Positions 20,897 through 33,545 of a stretch of 64,000 bases of DNA are shown piece by piece. The notes under the pieces were generated by a model that made no database searches, had not been told where the DNA came from, and saw nothing but the letters and a program-made list of their open reading frames with translations. The stretch is from NCBI GenBank assembly GCA_008360975.2, contig CM039182.1, forward strand, positions 80,569,405 through 80,633,404. The letters are read 5' to 3'. The translations under genes were made by a program, and so were the position numbers. How positions within the stretch are numbered: position 1 is the stretch's first letter; each line of letters starts with the position of its first letter. Source of the stretch: Lichenostomus cassidix. Lineage: Eukaryota > Chordata > Aves > Passeriformes > Meliphagidae.

Positions 20897-23800
20897 GTGA
20901 AATTGTCTGTGAGCAAGCCGAAGGTTGCCTTCAGGAGGTGTGCCAAATGTCCTGTTACTGCTATCACATCTAAGACATGCAGGTCACCTTTCTTGCATTC
21001 CTGTAGCCCAGGCTGAGTGTATTGCTGTCACTGAACTCTGAGCAAGCAGGGGGGCTTGGGCTGGCAGGAGGCTGCTGGCACTCATAGAGCTGTCAGTTTT
21101 TTTGCTGTTGCTTTGTGTCCTGAAGCTCAGGACAGAGAAGGGCAGCTGCTGTTATATAGGTGGGTGGATTTTTTCCTTTTTTTTTTTTTGATGCATCATT
21201 CAAGGAGCAGAGATAATGATGTAGGTGGTGGGCAAGAGGGGGGAAACAGCTGGTAGGAATAAGTGGGATAGGATGTTTTGGATCAGTGAGAATAGAAAGC
21301 TTCAGAGGAAACCAGAGCCTATGTGCTGTAGGAGAACAAAGTGACAGGAGCTAGTAAATGGGCAACTGCAAAACTGTGAAAGCCTTTCTTCCTTTTCTCC
21401 AGCATTACACACCTGGCACCCCTCTGGGGGGCACAGTGTTACCCTCTTAGTCTCACCCTGTCTGCTACAGCAGCAGACTCCTTTTGGACGAGATCAAAGC
21501 CCAAGGTTCCAGCTAACCATATCCACTGCTGCTGCACTGCTTTTCTTAAGTACTTAGAGGTGTACAATTAGCTAATGAATGCTTAACATAGAGTTTCTGA
21601 CACACATAACTGTGTGAAACTTGATGGCTGTGTTAATGTAAATAATTGGCAGGCAGGAGGAGTTGCTATATAATAGGAACTACAGAAATTGAATTCCAAG
21701 TTGGAAAACTGGGTCAGGCTAATTGAAGTAATGTCACCAGCTCTGAGGGTGGACACTGTTCTCGTTTGCATGTTGGAGGTCTGTGGATCTGCAGAGCTTT
21801 CATCTGTTCTTCAGGTACAAACTTTCCATGTAACTTGTTTTTATTTTGTTTTGGGTTTCTTTTGTGAATTATTATCTCCTTTGCAGTAGAAGTCTGGTGT
21901 GGATGATATGATACTATGGATGTGTCATGGAAATAAGTTAATTTTTCAAAATTAAAAAGTGCATCCTGATTTCAGGAAGAGATCAACAAAGCCATCCCAT
22001 CAATTAAAGCAAGTACTCGGTGTTAAATTATAATCTTGTATTATATCTTGGACAGAGATCTTTGGTTTAGTGTGGTTACTTCATTACCTAGAGCCAGACT
22101 CTTTACTCTCCACCTTCTATTTCTTGAAAAATTAAAAAAAAAAAAGTTTTTTACCAAAGCAATCAAAGAGCTAATCTTTTCATTCGTCTGGGAACTTATG
22201 ATCATCAGAAGACCTATGAATATTACAGTTTAGTTTGGTGTGGAAACACAGCTGAAATAGGTTGGAATAGCACGGTGGACTTCTACCTGAGTTCCATTTA
22301 TTATGGTGAATGTGGAACACAAAATACTTGCTTAAATTATCTGTAATACAAAGTGTACTTCGAGATAATAGTAAAAAATTCTATACAGCTTCTTTATTCC
22401 ACTGTCAGCACATCCAGACCTTTTCTCCCGTGTCTTGAAATATCTTCTTGAAAACCTTTCAAAGGTAGTTTTATTAACTTAACATAGTGCAGATGTCGCT
22501 AGCTTGAGAAATAAGTCACAATGACTTGTAGTATTGTGTCAAAAATATCATTAAGAGGCTTAGAATGAGGGGAGCAATTAATGAACAGTCTTCACTATGA
22601 ACAAATGTCAGAGACTCCTCCAGGGCTAAGCTGCTTCTGTGCCATATTCATTAATTGCTCTTTTGAATAAAGTTGGTGTTGATGAGTGGGTTTAATTAAG
22701 CATACCTGAGAAAATCCACAAAAACAGATCAGAAGTATTAGAATGAAAAATTTGCTTTTAATTTAATAAATAAAGACTTTTTCATTCTCAGGGGGTTTTA
22801 TGCTTCATGTAACTGTTTCTGGCTGACATTTCTCCCTAACTACTGCGTTGTCCTCACTGGAGAGTGGCAGAAGACATGGTTTGCTTCAGGATGCATGCCA
22901 AATACTGTGCTCATATTTAACTCTCTAATATTAAAAATGTATTAAATCTGTCATAATGGAAGATGCCTCTCAGAACAGTCTCAGTCTGCCAGTTGAAAAA
23001 TGGCAGGAAAGGGAAGAAACACATGTGAGTAGAAAGGTAAAAGTCTTAAACTGCTGAACCTCATTCCAAACTTGTTGACCCTGTACCCTGGTTAAAAATA
23101 TCTCCTTGGGAAAATAGAGACCAGCTCTGTAGTAAAAATTCATATGTAAATGTAGATTATTCATTGTACTTGGTGGCTTACAGGTCTAAATTGGAACTTG
23201 ATGAATGGTGACCCCTAAAATCCATGTTATTAAGTGAAATACAGTAATACATGTATCAGCATGAGGTTTTTGTTACATTTTTAATTCTCCTTTGATACTC
23301 AATAAGACAGAGGCAAGCATAGTCCGTGTAATATAGACACCTGGGAGAGTCTGCCTAGAAGGTGAAGGCTATTTCTGTATGTGTTTTTCTGAACATTGAA
23401 ATGAAAATAGCAACAATAAATATAAAAAATATTATTGTGTTTTGATGAGAGGCTCCAGGGGAGGGGTTTTGAGCCAAGTGGTAACTGGAAGCTTTAATAG
23501 TCTTTCAATACCACTTCAGAAATGGAGATGTGCCATTGGACAGACATGTCAGAACTTAGTAAAAATAGCATATCCTACAGTGGGCATTCATCCAGAAATC
23601 TAAAATTAGCATTGCATCCTGGATATAGTACTGCAGGTGGTCACAAGCACAAAATTGTATTCAGCACCCTCTGTTATTGAAGCAGTCCTTAACATACTTT
23701 AAACATTTTATGGTTTTATGCAAGGCTAACTGACTGCTATTACTGTTGTTCTTTATATGGCATCAAAATGTGAAACGTGTTTCGTAGGAATTAAAACAAA

Positions 23801-26659
23801 GCCTTAGTCAGAGATGTTTAACGTGGTTCTGCTTGAATGGAAGTCAGTGGCACAATTCCAGCTGACTTCAGCTGGGAGTATTAGTAGATCCTGACTTCTT
23901 TCTGATAATGTATATAAACATGCAGCCAGTTGGCAGGTTTGACTGTTATTTATTTCACATTATCCTGTTTTGCTTGTAGCATTCCTGTAGAGTTTGGCCA
24001 AAAAAACTTGAAGAAAAGTTCTATCCCTGAATTAGAGGAATGTAAAGCTTGAGGAGAAACAGAGCTTGGGTATTATGCTTTGATTAATTACTTGAATATT
24101 TATGCAAAATACAGTAGGTTCTGATGAGTGTCATATGGGGAAAGTCTGTACTGACTTTTCCTTTCCATTATTCTGTTCTCTTCTCCCTGTTCCTGGAACA
24201 GTAGTGGGACATAGGCTTTTTAATGACTGTGGCAGCAGGTTTCTTTAAAACTCACTGGAATGACCTGTAGAAACAAGATAGGATTTTTTAATGACATATT
24301 TACTGAGTACAGGTGTTAGTTATTGTGCTTGTTTTCAGATAGTGGTAACAAGAGCATATGTTTTTCACTCTTTCTATAGATGTCTGCTTGTGTGTGGTCA
24401 GGGTGTGGGAGAGAGATGACAGAACTATGTGTGTATGTAAATATTCTCCTAGAGGACAAGCACCTAGGAGAAAGAATATTTCCTTTATTTTTTATACTTT
24501 AACTATATATGACCATAAATTTTTAATTCAGAGTGTATTGTTTAATATTTTGGAGGATATAAATAGTCTTCTGACTTTTAAACTCTAACTAAGGTGAGAG
24601 CCTCCTGAGTTGTGTTTTTAGATTCATCTGCAGATCTTTATTGCTTTGGTGACAGGGTTTTTTACAGCAATTCCTTGTCATATTGAATAGTTGTGAGTAT
24701 TCCAACAGCTTCTTGAGTGATAAAAGAAATGCTTCATGCTTAATTTACATGTGTGATATTTTCATTACTTTCACTTGTAAGAATTAGGGTAATGCTGGGA
24801 TATGTGTACAGATGGGGAGACAACAGGTACAGTGGGTAAGACAATAGTGTAATTTCTCCAAAGATGTCAGAGCCTTGTTCTGTTTATTTGTCATAGTAGA
24901 TTAGTGGCTGCCTTCAAAACAGTGATGAGATCAAGCAGTACTTGTGCTTTGAAAGCTGAGGGGGAAAAATCCCCCACATATAAAATGCTTGATAAAGGTA
25001 ATTTTAAGTGATTGCAAATGTGTCATGTCTTTATGAGCTCAATAAACCTTAAACCCAGTGGCCTAAGAAAGTTTGCTTTTTTAATTCTAAGTCTTTGCTA
25101 TTGTGGGAACAATAAGTAAAATAATAATAATAAAAAAAAGTTTCAGGAAGAAAAGTAAGCTTTTGCCCACTGAAATAAACCTGACATTAATGAGCCTGTG
25201 GCATGGTGTGGTGCCACAAGGACCTTGGTTTATGTGCATCTCAGAGGAGCAAATGTTGCAGCCATGAAAGTGACTGATGTTACAAAGGCAGAAGTCACGA
25301 TGAAACTTAGTGCATTAGCTTGAAGCAGAAATGAGTTCGGGAGATCTAGTTTACTTTCCCAGTGAAAATGATGTATGTGTGTAAATGCAAACACCAAAAA
25401 GAATCTTCTAAGAAAGTATACAGCACAGGATGAATTTTGGGAAAGCTGAATGCTATGTCATGAGGTCTAATGAAGTTGTAGTTATTTCTTAACATGAGAC
25501 CTGTTATGAAAGCATACAAATAACAGATTAAAAAAAAATACAGGCCTATAATGCCTTTCTCCTGTCTAGGGGAGAAAATAATTTGTACATGCTGCTTGCA
25601 AAATCTTTTGTAAAGGAGCTCAGACTGCTTCAGTGAAAGGTTTCTATATGGATAAATAGGTCAATTATATCAAGTTCAGTGAACTTATTTAAAAATAATT
25701 AAAAAAAATTGAGCACTAAGGAGCTACTAATATTCTGATAAAGCAAAAAGTCCCATGGTGCTCTAATGTTAACCTGGACAACAACATAAACAGTTGAAAA
25801 CCACATTTAAGATATAAGAATTCAGAAGACTTTTGGTTTCTCCAGTCTTTCTTTTTAAAAAATTCTGATTATGTTCTAAGATTTCAAAAAAAAAAAAGCA
25901 AGGAAAGAAAAAGGAAAAAAAAAAAAGCAACAACACCTTCCACCCTTTCCTTGAAAATAACTGTTTTTAGTGCTTATTTCAACTACAGTGGTTGTGCTGG
26001 CCTAGCTGGGGGCTAGTGAAAAGAAAACTCTTGAAGGCAGAGCTTGTTCATGGGCTACTTCCCACTAAGCTTCTGTGCTTCTCAGTAAATGCATCCTGTG
26101 CACGCAAAGCATTCTCTATTCATCTCTCTGAACAACCACATCTGTGGCTTAGATGGTTCATCTCTTTTTACAAAAAGGATTTAAGCTTCACAGAAATAAA
26201 TTATTTCCATGTTGTTGTTAGTTTTTACACTAATTTTAGACAAAGTTGCTTTAGATGTGGGGAGAAAAATTCTCCCTCTTGTTTAGATGACAACTGGAGA
26301 CTTACATGAGAAGTAGAAAATGTGACTAGTTCTTTATAATGTGACATTTTAGGACAGATTGACAAACATCTTGAATGACATTTGAAATGTGAGATGTAAG
26401 AACTCACTGCCTTTGCTATATGTAAACACTGCTGGGAGAGAAACAAGCTTTTATTTAAAAAAGAAAATGGATGAGGGAGAGAAGAGCAAGTTATGCTTTA
26501 AGCCATTTCCTTGTATGATTAACACCTGGACTGTCTCAGATAATGGCGTGTCTTTCTGCTTTTATAATTTCAGAGTGGTTATTGACTGAGCAGTAGGGTG
26601 CTTTCTTTCTTTATCTGATGCCTTACTGAATTCTTTGCAGTCTCCTTACTCTGTTAGGA
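20897..26659. other. Presumed intronic stretch
   Basis: AT-rich DNA with a T run at about 21180, an (AAT)n tract near 25121-25132 and A-rich runs at 25887-25926. No supported exon, RNA gene or transposon. Confidence 0.4.
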
Positions 26660-26681
26660 AGCTAAAATTGCAATTTTAGCT
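26660..26681. repeat. Perfect 22-base palindrome
   Basis: AGCTAAAATTGCAATTTTAGCT equals its own reverse complement with no spacer. It lies about 140 bases upstream of the candidate exon at 26819. Confidence 0.9.
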
Positions 26682-26818
26682 ATCAGACATAGAAATCATT
26701 AACAACATTTATTGACTTCTAAGCACTCTTTCTTTATCTTGATGCTGTCAGATCACCCTTGTCAACTTTCTACAAAACATAATTGAAAACAATGAAATTT
26801 CTCAACTTTTCTGGACAG

Positions 26819-26893
26819 GTTACAGACTGGAGAAGATTTTTATCTGAGAAAACCTCATTCAAGATGAAGCTATAAGAAGCTGCATCTGCTGTG
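26819..26893 (+). other. Candidate non-coding second exon (5' UTR)
   Basis: The best acceptor-donor pair I found on the plus strand after the island. The acceptor is TTTCTCAACTTTTCTGGACAG, with a branch-like CTCAAC, and the donor is CTGTG|GTAAGAAC; they enclose 75 bases. All three frames have stops or only a four-codon start (ATGAAGCTATAA), so the segment would be untranslated or carry a minimal upstream frame. It would fit as exon 2 after the first exon ending at 8476, giving a first intron of about 18.3 kb. No homologous transcript is recognised, so this rests on splice signals alone. Confidence 0.27.
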
Positions 26894-28919
26894 GTAAGAA
26901 CAGCTTTAACAAAGAAATCTCAACAAAAAAAACCCTGTGTGCCTTTTTGGCTTTGTCCTTTGCATTAAACTAAGAGATGTTTTGCTGAGGTCAAATAAGA
27001 CAGTTGAAGTGGAAGTGACACAGAAATCCATTAACACTGACTTCAGAATTTTAGATTTCAGTATCTGTAGCTTCCTTGCATAGCTCAGTTCAGTTTTATA
27101 GTAACAATTAATGCTCTGGTTTTGATTCTTTAAATTTGATTTATGTATGAAACTCCTTTGAAAGGGTAGGGTAGGATAGATAGCATTGCAACTGCTTCAG
27201 GGTGAGGAAGTGAGCAAGAATAATTAAATCCAGCTTAAAGTAGTCTTTATTTATTGAAGAGCATTCTCCATGAGGAGTAATAGTATCCTGTCAACTAAGA
27301 AATGAAGAAAGAGTAAAGAGAAGATAAGTTAAATTAAAAAGCAAAGAAATCCTTTAATAGACCAGAAAGTAGGACACAAAGCTTAAAAGCTAAAAAGGAA
27401 GCATACTGTAAAAATGTAAACACTTTTTGTAATACGTTAGCAAGTCAACATAATTCTCTTACATTTCACTTTGTATTTTGAACCAAAGCTACACACAGAT
27501 ACATCTTGCTGGAAATGTGTGATTATTTTTAACTAGAACCTTGCAAGTTTCTTTGCATATTAAATATAACAAAAGAGATAGTAAATGGATATATTACAAT
27601 ATTAGAAATAAGGTAAAAAGGAATTTGGATGGTTATAGTTGTTAAATATTGACTTTGAAGGTCTGCACATGGTAAGTTCTCTCATGTTTTGGAGTACATG
27701 TAAAAACTGGGACTGGTGACAAAAATCTGCTTTCTAATGGTGTATAATAATATAAGTTGGAGAAAGCCTTTGGCCTTCTTGATATGGATTGTATCTGTTC
27801 TGAGGATGGCATGGCTGGAACCTTCTTTTTGCCATCCCTTCCCCCCTTGAAGTTAGGTGTTGCTAAACAAAATAAAATACTACCCCTGTTTGCTAAGCTT
27901 TGTTTCTTTTTGTCACCTTTGTGTGCTTTTTGTTTCATAGATGGTCCCTCCTCCTTAAATTTATCAGACTGTAACATCTTCTACTTAGAAGTACTGTACC
28001 ATGAGACACTGGGAGCTTAAAATGCTCCTCAGATCTATGTATGTGAACTGTATTATTTGTGCTGATCTGGGATCTGTCTGTATTATTATACCTTTTGATT
28101 GCTCATTGTGTCATATTGCCAAAGGAAAATAATTCTCCCTCCCATCACTTGTGTTTTGTTGAATTTAAGCAGGTTTCACCAAATTTCTATCAGATTGCCA
28201 TGCTGTGGTTGTGTGTAGATTAGATGCTAAAAGTTGTGTGAGAAGGATAAAAGAAAGGTTGAGAGGAGTGGTCAGGAAGTAGCAGGGTGTTAGGAGGTGG
28301 GTTTGGAGTGAGTTCAGAGTGAAGAGGCTGATCAGGATGTGTGGGAAACGGATATGTTGTTCTCAGACCTAAGATGCGGAAGGCTGGTATCAATTTGTTG
28401 GGAGGAATGTGATGAAAAATGAGACTCTGATAACTGTTTGAAGGTTTGAAAGCAATCTTTGATGCATTGTTAAATATGTGTCTGGTGACATTTTCTAAAA
28501 CCAAGGATGGCAATGCTGTCAACTCCATTTTAGATGAGGTCTTCTAATTTTAAAATGTTGCTACTCTGTGAATAACAGAGTAGAGAAAGTAACACTTCTG
28601 CTCAGCAGTAGAAGTGTTAAGGCTGTGGGGTACATGGGGAAGGTGCTTGAGACATGCTGTAAATGGCCTCTGGGGCTGTGCTGTGGTCTCACAGCCACTG
28701 CTGCACTTGGCTTCCTGCCTGTCAGGGGCCAGGACCAGCGTGGGACTTCACGGAGAGCTGGTGGTGTTAGTGCCATAAATAGCTCTGAGGCACTGTCTTG
28801 TGACATCACTTTAAAAAGAATTCAAGTGATCATCAGGTCATGCCCCCAGTTGGTATTCCCTCCAGTAGTCCTCAGGCAGAGGTTTGCCCTCAGCTTTTCC
28901 AAAGTGTTTTTTCAGGTAC

Positions 28920-28949
28920 AGAAATCCCTGGGTTCTCCCTGGGATTTCT
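28920..28949. repeat. Hairpin-forming inverted repeat
   Basis: AGAAATCCC (28920-28928) pairs with GGGATTTCT (28941-28949). After a T-T mismatch, the inner GGG and CCC also pair around a TTCT loop. Confidence 0.85.
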
Positions 28950-29397
28950 GAAGGAGCTGTCTCTGTCACTGAATGTGCACGGAGCACAAAGGTAGCCATA
29001 CACTCACAGGTATTGTATAATTCCAATCATTACGGGGCACCTGACATTTAAATAAAGTAACAAAATATCTCAGCCTTGGTAATTCGCCTTGCTGCATTCG
29101 TAGTCATCGTTTTGGTTGTACAGGGGAGGGAAAGAAAACTTGCCCTGACATGAAGTGCCAAGTGCAGACAGACAGCAAACTGCAGCAGGTGTTCTCGAGG
29201 GATGAAGGACCTGCAATTTGCAGGAAGCCTACTTGGGAGGAGTAGAGGGATGTCTGCTTTTGAACAGCAAAATTTGCCCCTACTTGCTGAAACTTTTGCC
29301 TGGTGACTGCAGTTGCTGTTGACCTCTTTGAAACATACAGAAGCTTGCTTGCTGTACCATGGTGATTAGAAAATATTAATTTTGTTACACACAAAAA

Positions 29398-29423
29398 TCC
29401 CTAATGAAAGTCCCTAATGAAAG
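29398..29423. repeat. Two-copy 13-base tandem repeat
   Basis: TCCCTAATGAAAG occurs twice head to tail with no mismatch. Confidence 0.9.
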
Positions 29424-29479
29424 GTTGACCATTTTCTGCCATGGTTAATTTCTAAACTTCTTTTTTTGCAAATGTAATT

Positions 29480-29840
29480 GCTGCTATGATTACAGAATGC
29501 CAAATTGAATTTGGGGACATATGCAATATTCTTTTACCACTAGTCTAGTCAAATAATTTTAAATGAGACAAAGAGCTCATTGAACACCCAAATTGGTTTG
29601 TTTACTTCAGTAGCTTAACTGCATTAAAATCAAAGAGCTTTCATGGGCAGGGGGTAATCTGTGTCATTGCTGGACGCCATTAATCACCCCCTTGACTGAA
29701 GGCAACACTTTTCAAAAGTGACTTACAGATGATTGAATAACTTTACTCTCTACACCATTAATGGTTCCCAGCAGGCTGCTAGTGTGCAATCACAAACATC
29801 TGTGCATTTGAAAGTTTCCACTTCCCCAAACAGAGACATT
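29480..29840. promoter_or_regulatory. Candidate conserved non-coding element
   Basis: A repeat-free block dense in transcription-factor-like cores. It has two CCATTAAT motifs (one in the palindrome CCATTAATGG at 29755-29764), CACTTTT-C-AAAAGTG at 29706-29720 (inverted NK-2-like CACTT halves), ATCAAAG, and several TAAT cores. Such composition is typical of deeply conserved developmental enhancers in large introns. Conservation itself cannot be seen from one sequence. Confidence 0.25.
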
Positions 29841-30398
29841 TTACAAAGAAAAAAAGAAAAGGGAAAAAAAGAGGAGAACTTGTTTTTGCACGAGTAGTCT
29901 TTTGGAAAAAAGGGCCAACGGAAAATGTTTATGCTTTAACTCTTGTATGTTGTAATATCATCTGAGTTTATCTTGAGATCTTTATGCTCTTGATGGCATT
30001 AGAAGATTTTTTTGGTTTTAATTTGTTTCTGTTGCTTTTATGCCGTTGGACCTTTCTGACATTGGATATCCAGTAGTGAAGGAAAACGTATTCTGCTTTC
30101 CTAGTAAACTCATGGATGTTTTCTTTTAACTGTGTTTAAAGTAAATGTAGCCACTTACCCCTGGACACTGCAGTGTGTGCATTACTTATTCAAACTCTTT
30201 GGGAAACCAGCTTAACAGAACAGAGAATAAAAATCGTTTCTCCAGGCAGTCTACTACTTCTAAAGTGGTCTTTTAGACAAGCATTTAATTACTCAGGGAA
30301 AGAGTGCTGGGCATTGACTGTGTTTCCTCTCTCCACAGAGTCACTGTGGTTCCTGAACCACACCTGTCCCAGGTGGGTGCTGTATAGCTGTTGTCACC

Positions 30399-30610
30399 AT
30401 CACAGATTCACAGAGTGAAGGTTTCTTGGGACTGGAACAGATCCTCCAGTCAACCACCCATTTTCAAACCATATTTGTTTTCATTTAGCCTCTTCTAGCA
30501 CATTTTACAGAGTATCCCAACTCTGGAAACTTTTTACTCTTGAGGATTCCAGTACTTGTTCTACATACCCTGTAGAGTATTAATCCAAGGCTAGCATCTC
30601 AAAAGCATGA
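30399..30610 (-). mobile_element. Old CR1 LINE fragment
   Basis: The plus strand reads ATCACAGATTCACAGAGTGAAGG... GGGACTGGAACAGATCCTCCAGTC, a degenerate reverse complement of a CR1 tail and 3' end. It is strongly diverged, and only the first 80 bases or so are convincing. Confidence 0.5.
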
Positions 30611-33450
30611 GATTGATGGTGCTGTTTCACAGTTCACTTTTCACTGTACTTGCAGTGAAAGGATGTCAGCTAAGAGGACTTGATGGGTAGAAAAAAAGGA
30701 AAAAAAAAAAAAGGATAATCCAAAGGAAAGAAGAAGGAAGAATGCCTCCTTTATCGGTCGAAGATAATTGGTTCTCTACTGAATACGCGTTTTAAGTTAT
30801 CTATGGGTGAGGATATGACAGGATTAATCAGTTTCATGAAGCAGTGAAAATGTACTGTGTAATTGAAAGGTGAAAGGTATGCATCCATTAATCAGATTGG
30901 TACTGGGGTAAGATAAAGATAGCCTTGAGTTAGAAGTCTAACAATTAATAATGAAGAGGAAAGTGAGATGAATTGTGTGTGTTCCCTAACATGGATGGGA
31001 CTCCTAGGTTAGTATCTGTTACTCCAGAATATGTGGTAACAAAAGGTTGATGTATAGTGGGAGAATAGGACACCTGAAGTTGCTGTTAAGTATCTCTTTG
31101 ACAAAACTAACTATGATTTTAGAAGGGCATCTTTGCCTATTCCAGCATTCCTTTGGGAATGCGAAATGTTAGATCCAGAGTTCGCACTTTGCTATCAAGT
31201 GGGGAGGCATCTTTTTCATGCTGTCTCAAATAATTTGTCCAGTTACTTACATGAGGCACCCTTTAAGTTGCCACCTCACAGGTCTTGTGTCCCTGAAAAT
31301 TCTTCCTATCAGGTTATTTTTTCCTGTGAGCTTCAATCTGTTTTAACTTCTGTGACCTGTGGTTTAAATGTACTCATCACTGGTGTCTCAGACTGAGCAC
31401 CCAGGGGATGATGTCTAGTTCTGAGCAGAATATATGAGTTTTGAACTTCCTGAATTTATTTTGGCATGTCATCTGAACCAGTAATTCGTATTGTTGGTAA
31501 GAAAATGGTGGAAAAAAGCATGGCTGGCAGAGGAATCATGGTTGTGCAATTTTTTTTGCCCACTGAACTCATGTTTAATCTTTACATGTGTTTCACTACC
31601 TGTTTTCTTTTCTTTAGATTCAGGAAATTACTTGATTATTAAAAGCTAATCCACAGTAAGACAGAACTGTCCCATGTACAAATCCTTCCCTGCAGAATTT
31701 CTGTAGCCAGAGGAATTTAAGCAGCTACACTAGTAGTGAAGTGGCAAGGATTGCTCACAAAATGTCTTTGCCAAAAGTGGATTTTGTCTGGCCTCATGTC
31801 TGGCCATACTGATGGCCCTGATCTTGTTAAATGCTTTCCACTACCCAAATTATTTTATATGCATATATTTGTAATATGCAAGAGAGGGGCTTTGTGTGTC
31901 AAGACCAGGAAAATGAGTTTTCATCCCATCAAGGCAGAATCGATAACAGGAGGATCATTAGCTGCTGGCACTTGTCCTGGAACATAAACTACAGTTGCTA
32001 TTAAAAGAATGTGGCTGTAGATTAAATCTGTCTTTAGCATGAGCATCCAGTAGAACGTCATGAGGACAGCACATAAATCATATTTAGGTGTTAGAATGAT
32101 TTTCCTTTATAAAATAAAAGAAATAAAGAAATCTTATTTGTTCTGTGTGATTTCTCCCCTCCCATCGCCCCTAGTGCTTATAGGTAGTGTTGGATTATTC
32201 AGCTGCAAATGGTTTGTTGTGAATTTGTCCCTAAGATTCACAGTTTCATTTATCCTTTTTTTTTTCATTATTAGTGACTGAAATTTTGTTTATACCTGCT
32301 TTCTCTTCTGATTGATAGTCCCACCTTCCCTCATGCTTGCAGCAAAGTTAATTTGGGTTTTTTTCCCCATTCTTCTAAGTTGGCAATGAAAAAGTACACT
32401 CATATGTTGTGCTCTTGCCTAAGTTTCTTCTGTATCTACCTTTGTTGCCATCAAGCGTTAATAACAAAATTTTATTCTGTTTTTGAAGAGAATTTTCTAG
32501 CTGAAAACTGAACTCTGTAAGAGCATGGGGAAAAGTAGCATGTGTGAGCAAAACCAAGCCTGGATATTTAAAAAAGAAAATTCCCAGACTTGTACCTTAA
32601 CTAATTACTAAGCAACCTGAACAACATATACACGGAAGTTTTGTATTTTGTGACCAAATGCTTATAGTATTCTGAACCCTTTGTCTTTGCTTGTTGTCTG
32701 GCTTATGTGTGGCACCAAAAGCTGTTTGCAATCTTGCACTGTGGAAATGGAAGTGTGTGGACTTCAACAGGTTTTATGTATCTCTGCTGAATTCCACACT
32801 ACAGTGATATTTTTTAAATAGTTGGTTCATGTTGATACACGAGTCAGCTTCTGGTAAAGTAAATGCCTGGAAGAAACATTTTGTCTTGAAACAGTACTTG
32901 TAAAAGACTGATTGAGGAGTAAGGTACTAGTTAGTGCTTTTTAAGAATAATGAGTTAGTAAGAGTTGCCTTTTAATCAAATGAGATCAACTGTGTAAGAT
33001 ATATTTACGATATAGTCTGACGAGTGTGTGTGTATAAATACTACTATTTTATACTTTTTATCCTCAGAGGTAAATTTTAAGTGCAAATATCAGTATTTAA
33101 TACTCAGCACTAAAAGTAAAGTATATGTTTCATCAATAAATTAAGGAATTATGAAAGGAGTTTTGGGTGGTTTGAATTCACATGTCAGACAAAGATAACA
33201 TGATTAACTTTATTTATAAAAATTGATGTTTTTGTCTACTATAGGAAACAGAGTAACCGCTAATCAAAACAACAATGTGATAATAAATAAATTGGGCAGA
33301 CTTATTTTGCTGTGGGTCAATTAGTTGGGAAGCTATGCCACATAAAAAAAAGAGTAGAACTTTCTTATGTGTATTAATATAATACAGCACTAGGGTTTTC
33401 TGCAGTGTTCACACTTACTGACACAATTTTTGACTTGAAACTATTCAGTA
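30611..33450. other. Presumed intronic stretch
   Basis: AT-rich, with A runs near 30694-30712. No supported exon, RNA gene or transposon. Confidence 0.4.
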
Positions 33451-33545
33451 ATCATAGAATCATAGAATATCCTGAGTTGGAAGTGACCCACAAGCATCAT
33501 CAAGTCCAACTGATGCAGAATGATCTGCACTTGTGATGCAAAGTG
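33451..33545 (-). mobile_element. CR1 LINE 3' end
   Basis: ATCATAGAATCATAGAATATCCTGAGTTGGAAGTGACCC followed by ATCATCAAGTCCAACT is the reverse complement of a CR1 3' terminus, in a form I associate with neoavian CR1 subfamilies. Only the last 90 bases or so are recognisable; beyond that the similarity fades. Confidence 0.9.

Larger units (their letters stand above)
26894..30398. other. Presumed intronic stretch with candidate regulatory DNA
   Basis: No coding exon found. Contents include a 30-base hairpin (28920-28949), a 13-base tandem duplication TCCCTAATGAAAG (29398-29423), and a homeodomain-site-rich block (about 29480-29840). An A-rich tract lies at 29848-29872. Confidence 0.4.
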
